DNA of 64,000 nucleotides from Phocaeicola faecalis (GTDB lineage Bacteria; Bacteroidota; Bacteroidia; Bacteroidales; Bacteroidaceae). The notes beneath the pieces were generated by a model. That model did no database searches and had not been told where the DNA came from. It saw only the letters and a list, made by a program, of their open reading frames with translations. The DNA is taken from NCBI RefSeq assembly GCF_021730445.1, contig NZ_JADNRM010000015.1:575-64574 (forward strand), written 5' to 3'. The translations under genes and the position numbers were made by a program. Positions 16,640 to 23,652 of the stretch are shown one piece after another. How positions within the stretch are numbered: position 1 is the stretch's first letter; each line of letters opens with the position of its first letter.

Positions 16640-17438
16640 CTTCCGACTTTAAGCGCCGTTCTATCTTCTTCACATCCTCACCTCCAGGAAGCTGTTCGGG
16701 ATAAATACCTCGACTGACCATCATATCACGTACGGCAGCATTATTGTCAATATGTTCTTTTTCGATAGCTCTCTGTCCATAAAGGTCTTTCTGTTGTACA
16801 TTGATGGAAGTCATCTCTGCAGCAAAATCTTTCGCTTTTATACTAATAGTAGGAAGAAAATCAGCTAATGGACGACTATCAGGAGCACCCAGCTTACGCT
16901 TTAATAAGGCTGTATCCAAACGAAATAATGCTTTATCCCCCTTCGAACGGATTATAGCAAATCCTTTGCTATCTACCCCACGCTCATATAATACTCCGGA
17001 CAGTAGCTTCTCTGTTTCTGCAAGCTTGGTTCGTGCCCGAACCCTCTCATAATCCAATAAACGTTGCTCTACCAGTTCGGCACGTCGGGTCTGTACCGCA
17101 AAATAATTTTGGGCAAAAGCTATCGCCGGCTTACGCGCATCACCATTCTGGGCAGTCAAGTAGCAGGCATAACGAGTAAGATAAATATCATCTATCTCTC
17201 TTTCTGCCCCTTTTGCCAAACTTATCATTTTGCTGACGTCAGCAAAATGATAAGCTATATCTTCGCCGGCATTGGCACATGCAGCCTTTGCTTTATTGAT
17301 TATAGCCTCAAAGTTTCTCCATTGGGTGTATCCCAAAAGCGAGTATAACTCTCGTGCACTCCAACACTCCACTCCGTGATAGTCACAAACAATGCTTTCA
17401 AATTGTTTAAACAAGTCTTTTATTTCTTCGCTTTTCAT
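16617..17438 (-). CDS. dinD: DNA damage-inducible protein D
   Basis: The 273-residue protein is nearly the length of E. coli DinD (274 residues). It has the BRO/DinD-type N-terminus (CWSARELYSLLGYTQWRNFEAII), the middle signature HFADVSKMISLAKGAEREIDDIYLTRYACYL, and AQNYFAVQTRRAELVEQRL. E. coli DinD is SOS-induced and inhibits RecA strand exchange. Here the gene lies between 39-bp direct repeats with its own promoter and terminator, and no recombinase. A 34-bp perfect palindrome lies inside the coding region, over the conserved HFADVSKM codons, and a 16-bp dyad overlaps its promoter. The arrangement suggests acquisition as a cassette. Confidence 0.88.
   Translation of the reverse strand: MKSEEIKDLFKQFESIVCDYHGVECWSARELYSLLGYTQWRNFEAIINKAKAACANAGEDIAYHFADVSKMISLAKGAEREIDDIYLTRYACYLTAQNGDARKPAIAFAQNYFAVQTRRAELVEQRLLDYERVRARTKLAETEKLLSGVLYERGVDSKGFAIIRSKGDKALFRLDTALLKRKLGAPDSRPLADFLPTISIKAKDFAAEMTSINVQQKDLYGQRAIEKEHIDNNAAVRDMMVSRGIYPEQLPGGEDVKKIERRLKSEEKKITGK
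17221..17254. repeat. 34-bp perfect palindrome inside dinD
   Basis: The half-site CTTATCATTTTGCTGAC (17221-17237) is followed without a gap by its exact reverse complement (17238-17254). It encodes the AYHFADVSKMIS region, which is conserved in the DinD family, so it is not an insertion. Confidence 0.95.
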
Positions 17439-17474
17439 TATACCCGCTTTTTTAATACATTTATATATAACCTA

Positions 17475-17491
17475 CAAATATAGCTGTATTT
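17475..17491 (-). promoter_or_regulatory. dinD promoter with overlapping dyad
   Basis: On the minus strand TATATTTG (17475-17482 as CAAATATA on plus) is a TAnnTTTG box 37 bases before the dinD start. AAATATAGCTGTATTT (17476-17491) overlaps it and is a near-perfect palindrome (AAATA-YAGCTR-TATTT). It could be the operator of an SOS-type repressor; this is inference. Confidence 0.5.
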
Positions 17492-17503
17492 TTCGATTTC
17501 ACA

Positions 17504-17542
17504 CTGTTAATGAGGCAATTATATTTGTTTTGGAATAGAAAT
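17504..17542 (+). repeat. 39-bp direct repeat, right copy
   Basis: Identical to 16547-16585. This copy is non-coding but contains the TTTG (17524-17527) that serves as -33 box for the following L,D-transpeptidase gene. Confidence 0.95.
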
Positions 17543-17555
17543 GTACGTAACTTTG
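17524..17555 (+). promoter_or_regulatory. promoter of the second L,D-transpeptidase gene
   Basis: -33 TTTG at 17524-17527, a 20-base spacer, and -7 TAACTTTG at 17548-17555. The start codon is at 17579. The -33 box lies inside the right direct repeat, so the repeat restores this promoter as well as the upstream gene end. Confidence 0.7.
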
Positions 17556-17578
17556 CACCCATTATTTAGTTTTCACCT

Positions 17579-18331
17579 ATGTACAAAGCTTTTTTGTTTC
17601 TAGTCCTGTTTTTCTTCCCATTCAGTAACGTATCCACCCGGACATCTGTCCCCGAGGAGATGGCAAATATGGTCATTCCTGAAAACGAAGCACCGGACGG
17701 CGAAGCTTTATTTGAGGAAATGGATTTGGGAGGGACTGTAAACTTTCTGGCATTCAGGCAAGCTGTGCAAGGTTACAACAAAATAGAACAGAAAAAGAAA
17801 CCTGTATTAACTCTTATCGACTTTACCAAACCGTCGACCGAAAAGCGTTTGTTCGTGTTCGATATGAAAGACAGAAAGCTACTTTATTCATCAGTGGTAG
17901 CACACGGCAAGAATAGTGGAGAAAACTATGCCACTTCTTTCTCCAATACGGTCGGTTCGTATAAAAGCTCACTCGGTTTCTATCTCACCGGAAGCACTTA
18001 CCAAGGAAAGAATGGTTATTCATTATTATTGGATGGACTGGAGAAAGGAATCAACGACCGCGCACGCGAGCGTGCCATTGTAGTACATGGCGCCGCTTAT
18101 GCCAATCCTTCCGTATGCAAGTCCGGAAGACTGGGAAGAAGTTTCGGATGTCCGGCATTGCCGCAGGCACTCACCAAACCAATCATTAATACAATAAAAG
18201 GAGGCAGTGTACTCTTTATTTATGCCAACAATAAAGAGTATATGGCGAAAAGTACTATTTTACCGCCTCTACAACCGCAAGAGTGGCTCTCTGAAACTCG
18301 AAAAACAGCAAATCAGCCATCTTCTTTCTAG
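17579..18331 (+). CDS. murein L,D-transpeptidase family protein (YkuD_2)
   Basis: This 250-residue secreted protein has a hydrophobic signal (MYKAFLFLVLFFFPFSNVS). The catalytic-domain signature of the YkuD_2 family is clear: VLTLIDFTKPSTEKRLFVFD, SSVVAHGKNSGENYATSFSN, IVVHGAAYA and GRLGRSFGCPALP, with Cys as nucleophile. It acts on peptidoglycan in the periplasm. It is not a close copy of the upstream YkuD lipoprotein, so the pair is functional clustering and not a recent duplication. The dinD module separates them. Confidence 0.87.
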   Translation: MYKAFLFLVLFFFPFSNVSTRTSVPEEMANMVIPENEAPDGEALFEEMDLGGTVNFLAFRQAVQGYNKIEQKKKPVLTLIDFTKPSTEKRLFVFDMKDRKLLYSSVVAHGKNSGENYATSFSNTVGSYKSSLGFYLTGSTYQGKNGYSLLLDGLEKGINDRARERAIVVHGAAYANPSVCKSGRLGRSFGCPALPQALTKPIINTIKGGSVLFIYANNKEYMAKSTILPPLQPQEWLSETRKTANQPSSF

Positions 18332-18412
18332 AATAAGAAGTTCTTTTAAAATTCTCTTTCCTTCTTTTTTCTATAAAAACCAGGGGAAGAATATGCATAA
18401 AGTCATGATTAA

Positions 18413-18556
18413 ATAGAATTACCCGACCAAAAAGATAACGTCAAGGGAATTAACCTATCAGATGCCGGCTTCACCAATCTACGAGAATCGCTTAAAAATT
18501 TCCCTCATGCATCCTTATCCGAATTAGAGGATTTATTTGTACTTTTGTTCGCATAA
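18413..18556 (+). other. 48-codon open stretch without a start codon
   Basis: A frame opens after a TAA at 18410 and runs to TAA at 18554. It encodes a hydrophilic, protein-like sequence (LSDAGFTNLRESLKNFPHAS) but has no ATG. It may be a gene remnant or chance. I do not recognise it. Confidence 0.2.
18540..18547 (+). promoter_or_regulatory. -7 element of the Gate-domain gene
   Basis: TACTTTTG fits TAnnTTTG, 27 bases upstream of ATG 18575. Confidence 0.45.
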
Positions 18557-18574
18557 CAAAAACACACAACAGTT

Positions 18575-19807
18575 ATGGTGCTCAATTATATTTGGATTGC
18601 CTTCTTCCTAACCGCCTTTGCAGTTGCATTGGTACGACTCGTTTTGCTGGGAGATACCCAAGTCTTCCCCGAGATTATCAACTCAACCTTCAGTTCTTCC
18701 AAAACTGCATTCGAGATTTCATTGGGATTGACCGGTGTGCTTTCACTCTGGCTTGGAATTATGAAAATAGGTGAGAAAGGAGGAGTCATCGCTTTATTCT
18801 CTAAATTGCTGAGCCCTCTGTTTTGCAAACTTTTCCCGGAGATTCCCAAAGGACATCCGGTGACCGGGAGCATCTTTATGAATCTGGCGGCAAATATGCT
18901 GGGGCTGGACAATGCAGCCACACCGCTAGGACTGAAAGCAATGGAAGGTTTACAGGAACTGAACCCCAAGAAAGACACAGCCACTAATCCGATGATTATG
19001 TTTCTGGTCTTAAACACTTCCGGACTGACACTCATCCCAATCAGTATCATGGTATATCGTGCCCAACTGGAGGCAGCGCAACCGACAGATATTTTTGTAC
19101 CCATTCTTCTTGCCACTTTCTTCTCAACTCTTGCAGGGATTATCACTGTCAGCATTTACCAGAAAATAAACTTGCTTAACCGCACTATCTTATTGTTTCT
19201 GGGAGGAATGAGCCTCCTGGTAGCAGGTATCATCTACTTTTTCAATACCCTCTCCCGGACACAGATTGATATTTATTCGACCACCATTGCCAACGTTTTC
19301 TTATTCTTAATCATTATCGGTTTCATCATAGCAGGAGTGAGAAAGAAAATCAATGTATATGATGCATTCGTAGAAGGAGCAAAAGAGGGATTCAGCACCG
19401 CTGTACGCATCATCCCCTATCTGGTTGCAATCTTGGTTGCAATTGGCGTTTTCCGTGCTTCCGGTGCAATGGACTATCTGATTGACGGCATCGAAGGTAC
19501 AGTCAAACTATGCGGCATCAACAGCGATTTTGTGGGCGGACTGCCTACTGCCTTAATGAAGCCGTTAAGCGGAAGTGGGGCCAGAGGACTTATGGTAGAC
19601 GCCATGACCACTTACGGTCCAGATTCCTTTGTCGGACGTCTGGCATGTATCTTTCAAGGCTCAACGGATACTACTTTTTATATCCTTGCTGTTTACTTTG
19701 GCAGTGTAGGTATCGTAAAAACCCGCCATGCGGTGCCTTGCGGACTGTTGGCAGACCTGGCAGGAGTGATTTCGGCTATCTTTATTTGTTACCTTTTCTT
19801 TGGATAA
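18575..19807 (+). CDS. nucleoside-recognition (Gate) membrane protein, SpmA-SpmB-like fusion
   Basis: This 410-residue integral membrane protein has two Gate-domain halves. The first (about 40-200) contains GHPVTGSIFMNLAANMLGLDNAATPLGLKAM, typical of SpmA. The second (about 260-405) contains VEGAKEGFSTAVRIIPYLVAILVAIGVF and the ending FQGSTDTTFYILAVYFGSVGI, typical of SpmB. In spore formers SpmA and SpmB affect core dehydration; in Bacteroides the role is unknown but transport across the inner membrane is likely. The fusion of both halves in one chain is normal for Bacteroidota. Confidence 0.82.
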   Translation: MVLNYIWIAFFLTAFAVALVRLVLLGDTQVFPEIINSTFSSSKTAFEISLGLTGVLSLWLGIMKIGEKGGVIALFSKLLSPLFCKLFPEIPKGHPVTGSIFMNLAANMLGLDNAATPLGLKAMEGLQELNPKKDTATNPMIMFLVLNTSGLTLIPISIMVYRAQLEAAQPTDIFVPILLATFFSTLAGIITVSIYQKINLLNRTILLFLGGMSLLVAGIIYFFNTLSRTQIDIYSTTIANVFLFLIIIGFIIAGVRKKINVYDAFVEGAKEGFSTAVRIIPYLVAILVAIGVFRASGAMDYLIDGIEGTVKLCGINSDFVGGLPTALMKPLSGSGARGLMVDAMTTYGPDSFVGRLACIFQGSTDTTFYILAVYFGSVGIVKTRHAVPCGLLADLAGVISAIFICYLFFG

Positions 19808-19832
19808 AAGAGGATTATCAGAATACTTTATC

Positions 19833-19840
19833 TATCTTTG
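19833..19840 (+). promoter_or_regulatory. -7 element of ybeY
   Basis: TATCTTTG, 24 bases before ATG 19865. It overlaps an upstream in-frame TTG at 19838, which is therefore unlikely to be the start. Confidence 0.6.
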
Positions 19841-19864
19841 CCCGTCTTTAAAAATGAGAAAAGT

Positions 19865-20281
19865 ATGATTAGTTATCAGACAGAAGGCATTGAGATGCCT
19901 GCCATTAAGAAAAGGGAAACTACCGAATGGATAAAGAAGGTTGCCGCCGACTATGGAAAAAGAGTCGGTGAAATAGCTTATATCTTCTGCTCCGATGAAA
20001 AGATTCTGGAAGTAAACCGCCAATATTTACAACATGATTATTATACGGATATCATTACGTTCGACTATTGTGCCGGCAACCGTCTTTCGGGCGATTTATT
20101 CATCAGTCTGGATACTGTCCGCACGAATGCAGAGCAATTCAACCAACCGTACGAACGAGAACTTCACCGCGTCATCATACATGGTATCCTGCATCTTTGC
20201 GGCATCAATGACAAAGGTCCCGGAGAACGCGAAATAATGGAAGCGGCAGAAAACAAAGCATTAGAAATGCTGAATATCTGA
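19865..20281 (+). CDS. ybeY: endoribonuclease / rRNA maturation factor YbeY
   Basis: The 138-residue protein shows the YbeY core: YIFCSDEKILEVNRQYLQHDYYTDIITFDY, then LSGDLFISLDTV, and the metal site HGILHLCGINDKGPGE. The usual third histidine of H-x3-H-x5-H is Asp here, as I recall for other Bacteroidota YbeY proteins. YbeY acts in 16S rRNA 3' maturation and ribosome quality control. ATG 19865 is preferred over TTG 19838 because of the promoter box. Confidence 0.92.
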   Translation: MISYQTEGIEMPAIKKRETTEWIKKVAADYGKRVGEIAYIFCSDEKILEVNRQYLQHDYYTDIITFDYCAGNRLSGDLFISLDTVRTNAEQFNQPYERELHRVIIHGILHLCGINDKGPGEREIMEAAENKALEMLNI

Positions 20282-20377
20282 TTCGCTTCTTCCACACATA
20301 CTATCAGTCTTGAAGCGGAAAACAGGGTCGGTTTTTATTCTTGGGGATTTAATAGATGAAGCAAACACCTGTCGAAG

Positions 20378-20413
20378 TTGTGTCGAAACGCTCATAAACT
20401 AAAAATCACCCTC
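20378..20413 (+). repeat. 36-bp interspersed repeat, copy 1
   Basis: It matches 40595-40630 at about 33 of 36 positions (shared core CTCATAAACTAAAAATCACC). Copy 1 lies 25 bases before a 22-bp array and copy 2 lies 14 bases after another. Confidence 0.75.
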
Positions 20414-20438
20414 TTCCGGGCGCTGCATACGTTTTAAA

Positions 20439-20614
20439 CTCCCTAAGTCGTTTCATTAGCCGGACTAAGCGTTTTCGTCCTTTCGATTACGTCTGTCTGT
20501 CCGTCGGATTACTACAGTCTCCGGCAGTGGACTGTATAGTCCGCTACAGTAGACTGTACAGTCCATTGCAGTGGACTGTACGGTCTGCTGCAATGGACTG
20601 TAATAATCTTCCGT
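20439..20614. repeat. array A: about eight 22-bp imperfect dyad units
   Basis: Reading in steps of 22 from 20439 gives eight units. Units 5-7 are the most similar (GTGGACTGTATAGTCCGCTA, then GTAGACTGTACAGTCCATTG and GTGGACTGTACGGTCTGCTG, each followed by CA), and units 1-4 and 8 are progressively diverged. Each good unit has a GGACTGTA-YAGTCC palindrome. There are no unique spacers, so it is not CRISPR. It fills much of the 603-base gap between ybeY and mnmG. Confidence 0.75.
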
Positions 20615-20853
20615 TTAAAAGGGCTTGGTTGCCCCTACGAAACGGCTTACTCTTCCCTTTGCATCCGATATGACATATCGCATCCCCAAGAAACCAATCT
20701 GCCCCGACATACATCGCTCCCAAACAGAGCACTTCAATGAGAAAGTACTCGATTCCTGACAAAATAATCCCTCGATTCTCTTTTTTATCATCCTTTTTCC
20801 TCTCTCTATCATTTTCTAACAATCCCTCAACCTACTTTCTGACAACTTTTTAG

Positions 20854-20861
20854 TAATTTTG
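20854..20861 (+). promoter_or_regulatory. -7 element of mnmG
   Basis: TAATTTTG fits TAnnTTTG, 23 bases before ATG 20885. Confidence 0.5.
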
Positions 20862-20884
20862 CCACGGTAAAAAGAAATAAATCA

Positions 20885-22756
20885 ATGGATTTTAAGTACG
20901 ACGTAATTGTAATTGGTGCCGGACATGCCGGTTGTGAAGCAGCCGCTGCCGCAGCGAACCTGGGTTCAAAGACTTGCCTTATCACTATGGACATGAATAA
21001 GATTGGGCAAATGAGCTGTAACCCGGCTGTGGGAGGCATCGCAAAAGGACAAATCGTAAGAGAGATAGATGCACTCGGAGGATACATGGGAATTGTAACC
21101 GACCGCACTGCTATCCAGTTCCGCATGCTCAACCGCTCAAAAGGGCCTGCCATGTGGAGCCCGCGTGCGCAGTGCGACCGTGGTAAATTTATCTGGGCAT
21201 GGCGTGAAATATTAGAGAACACACCCAATCTGCATATCTGGCAAGATACAGTAGAGGAGTTGATAGTCGAAAATGGTGAAGTAACCGGACTGGTCACTTG
21301 TTGGGGAGTTACATTCCATGCAAAATGTATCGTGCTGACCGCAGGAACTTTTCTGAATGGGCTGATGCATATCGGCCATAAGAAGTTGGCGGGAGGACGA
21401 ATCGCCGAACCAGCTTCTTACCATTTGACCGAGTCTATCACTCGCCACGGTATCACTGCCGGACGAATGAAAACCGGTACTCCTGTTCGTATTGACGGTC
21501 GCAGCGTACACTATGAACTGATGGAAACACAAGATGGAGAAAATGACTTCCATCGCTTCTCTTTCATGAGTGAGCCGCGCAAACTTAAACAACTGCAATG
21601 CTGGACTTGCTTTACGAATGAAGAAGTGCACAAGATTCTGCGTGAAGGACTCCCCGACTCTCCCCTTTTCAACGGACAAATTCAGAGTATCGGTCCCCGC
21701 TATTGCCCCAGTATAGAAACAAAAATCGTAACCTTCCCGGATAAAGAACAGCATCAGCTCTTCTTGGAACCTGAAGGCGAAACGACACAGGAACTTTACC
21801 TCAATGGTTTCTCCTCTTCCCTGCCAATGGATATCCAACTAGCCGCATTGAAGAAGGTACCTGCTTTCAAGGATTTGGTTGTTTACCGCCCCGGCTATGC
21901 CATCGAATATGATTATTTCGATCCTACCCAACTGCAACATACGTTGGAATCGAAAGTAATCAAAAACTTGTTCCTTGCCGGACAAGTGAACGGAACAACC
22001 GGTTACGAAGAAGCCGGAGGGCAAGGTATCATTGCCGGCATCAATGCACATATCAACTGCCACGGTGGAGAGCCATTCACCTTGGCACGAGACGAAGCTT
22101 ACATCGGTGTATTGATTGACGACCTCGTGACAAAAGGTGTTGACGAGCCCTACCGTATGTTTACCTCACGCGCCGAATATCGCATCCTGCTCCGTCAGGA
22201 TGATGCTGACATGCGCCTGACCGAGCGGGCATATAAGCTGGGCCTTGTCAAACAAGACCGCTATGAGCATCTGTGCAGCAAGCGTGAAGCTGTAAACTCC
22301 ATCATTGATTTTACCAAGAAGTTCTCTATCAAAGCAGCACTCATCAATGACGCTTTGGAAAGTCTGGGAACTGCCCGCCTCACCCACGGATGCAAATTAA
22401 TAGATTTAATAAACCGTCCACAAGTAACGATAGAAAGCATCGCCGAACATATCCCCGCGTTCAAAGAAATGCTGAACAATATAACCGACCGCAAAGAAGA
22501 GATAATCGAAGCAGCCGAAGTACTTATCAAGTATCAGGGATATATCGACCGTGAACGGATGATAGCCGACAAGATTCACCGTCTGGAAGCTATCCGCATA
22601 AAAGGTAAGTTTGATTATAATTCGCTGAACTCGCTCTCTACCGAGGCCCGTCAGAAATTAATAAAGATAGACCCTGAAACATTAGCGCAAGCCAGCCGTA
22701 TCCCGGGAATCTCGCCCAGCGATATCAATGTCCTGCTGGTGCTTCTCGGAAGATAA
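20885..22756 (+). CDS. mnmG: tRNA uridine-5-carboxymethylaminomethyl modification enzyme
   Basis: The 623-residue flavoprotein has the usual length. The FAD site VIVIGAGHAGCEAAAAAANLG is at the N-terminus, followed by CNPAVGGIAKGQIVREIDALGG and GTFLNGLMHIG. Near the end of the FAD domain are GYEEAGGQGIIAGINAH and FTSRAEYRILLRQDDADMRLT. The C-terminal helical domain that binds MnmE and tRNA is intact. With MnmE it installs cmnm5U34 in tRNAs. A parS-like site lies eight bases after the stop codon. Confidence 0.97.
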   Translation: MDFKYDVIVIGAGHAGCEAAAAAANLGSKTCLITMDMNKIGQMSCNPAVGGIAKGQIVREIDALGGYMGIVTDRTAIQFRMLNRSKGPAMWSPRAQCDRGKFIWAWREILENTPNLHIWQDTVEELIVENGEVTGLVTCWGVTFHAKCIVLTAGTFLNGLMHIGHKKLAGGRIAEPASYHLTESITRHGITAGRMKTGTPVRIDGRSVHYELMETQDGENDFHRFSFMSEPRKLKQLQCWTCFTNEEVHKILREGLPDSPLFNGQIQSIGPRYCPSIETKIVTFPDKEQHQLFLEPEGETTQELYLNGFSSSLPMDIQLAALKKVPAFKDLVVYRPGYAIEYDYFDPTQLQHTLESKVIKNLFLAGQVNGTTGYEEAGGQGIIAGINAHINCHGGEPFTLARDEAYIGVLIDDLVTKGVDEPYRMFTSRAEYRILLRQDDADMRLTERAYKLGLVKQDRYEHLCSKREAVNSIIDFTKKFSIKAALINDALESLGTARLTHGCKLIDLINRPQVTIESIAEHIPAFKEMLNNITDRKEEIIEAAEVLIKYQGYIDRERMIADKIHRLEAIRIKGKFDYNSLNSLSTEARQKLIKIDPETLAQASRIPGISPSDINVLLVLLGR

Positions 22757-22764
22757 AGAGGCAA

Positions 22765-22780
22765 TGTTTCACGTGAAACA
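22765..22780. other. parS-like centromere site
   Basis: TGTTTCACGTGAAACA is a perfect 16-bp palindrome matching the broadly conserved chromosomal parS consensus (TGTTNCACGTGAAACA), to which ParB binds for chromosome segregation. It lies between mnmG and apt. parA and parB are not in the window. Confidence 0.85.
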
Positions 22781-22814
22781 AGTTATTTAATTATTAAACA
22801 ATAAAACGCTGGTT

Positions 22815-23339
22815 ATGAGCAAAGAAACGCTATTAGCTAATTTAAGAGAAATACCTGATTTTCCTATCCCGGGTATTTTATTCTATGATGTCACTACGCT
22901 GTTCAAGAGTGCCGAGTGCATGCAAGAGATGTTGGACACATTGTATGAGATGTACAAGGACAAAGGCATCACCAAAGTGGTGGGTATCGAATCGCGAGGC
23001 TTCATCATGGGTGGTGCTTTGGCCGCACGTTTAGGCGCAGGTTTTGTAATGGCACGTAAACCGGGCAAGCTCCCCGCTGAAGTATTGGAGGAAACATACG
23101 CCAAAGAATACGGAACCGACACCATCCAAATACACAAGGATGCTATCAGTGAAGACGATGTTGTTTTGCTGCACGACGATTTATTGGCTACAGGCGGAAC
23201 AATGGCAGCCACTCATCGCTTAGTGCAGAAGTGCGGTGCCAAGAAAACATATATCAATTTCATTATAGAATTAAAAGAGCTGAACGGAAGAAAAGCATTC
23301 CCTGCAGATATCACTGTGGATACACTGCTGCAATTATAA
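22815..23339 (+). CDS. apt: adenine phosphoribosyltransferase
   Basis: The 174-residue protein has the PRPP-binding loop VVLLHDDLLATGGTMAA (usual form VxxVDDxLATGGT) and the N-terminal IPDFPIPGILFYDVTTLF typical of Apt. GIESRGFIMGGALA and MARKPGKLP are further family motifs. It salvages adenine to AMP in the cytoplasm. It starts 58 bases after mnmG, with the parS-like site in between. Confidence 0.96.
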   Translation: MSKETLLANLREIPDFPIPGILFYDVTTLFKSAECMQEMLDTLYEMYKDKGITKVVGIESRGFIMGGALAARLGAGFVMARKPGKLPAEVLEETYAKEYGTDTIQIHKDAISEDDVVLLHDDLLATGGTMAATHRLVQKCGAKKTYINFIIELKELNGRKAFPADITVDTLLQL

Positions 23340-23370
23340 CTTCGCCTGCAGTCGAAAAATGTACTTTGGA

Positions 23371-23519
23371 GGTGTGTCAAAACTAAAATGGCCTATCCAA
23401 TCGTCAACTGTAGAGGCAGGGGTTGCCTGCCCGAAGACACAAAGCAAACTGTTTTCGGGCGAGCGAACCTCGCCTCTACGAACTAAACGACAGTATTATC
23501 CACATTTTGACACAACCCC
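23371..23519. repeat. about 150-bp palindromic interspersed repeat, copy 1
   Basis: This element has terminal inverted repeats (TGTGTCAAAA near 23374, TTTTGACACA ending at 23515). Its long inner hairpin arms are GTAGAGGC and TGCCCGAA on the left, TTCGGGCG and GCCTCTAC on the right. It is closely similar to 59483-59634, in the same orientation. It has no ORF and resembles a MITE or REP-like unit. It fills about half of the 313-base gap before uvrC. Confidence 0.85.
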
Positions 23520-23652
23520 ATATTCCGAATAATGTATTCGCGAATAGCTGCGAATAACCAAACATTACCGCTACAGCCAAAGATAGTATATAAACCTTTG
23601 GAATAGACGTATGAAATCCGTCTTTAGCCCAAGACAATAACATTGTAACAAT

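Noticed and set aside
20439..20614. Possible CRISPR array
   Set aside because: Units are directly adjacent 22-bp repeats with no spacers and no cas genes; array B was rejected for the same reason.
23535..23546. TATTCGCGAATA palindrome before uvrC
   Set aside because: Twelve bases in A/T-rich DNA with no positional logic or second copy found.
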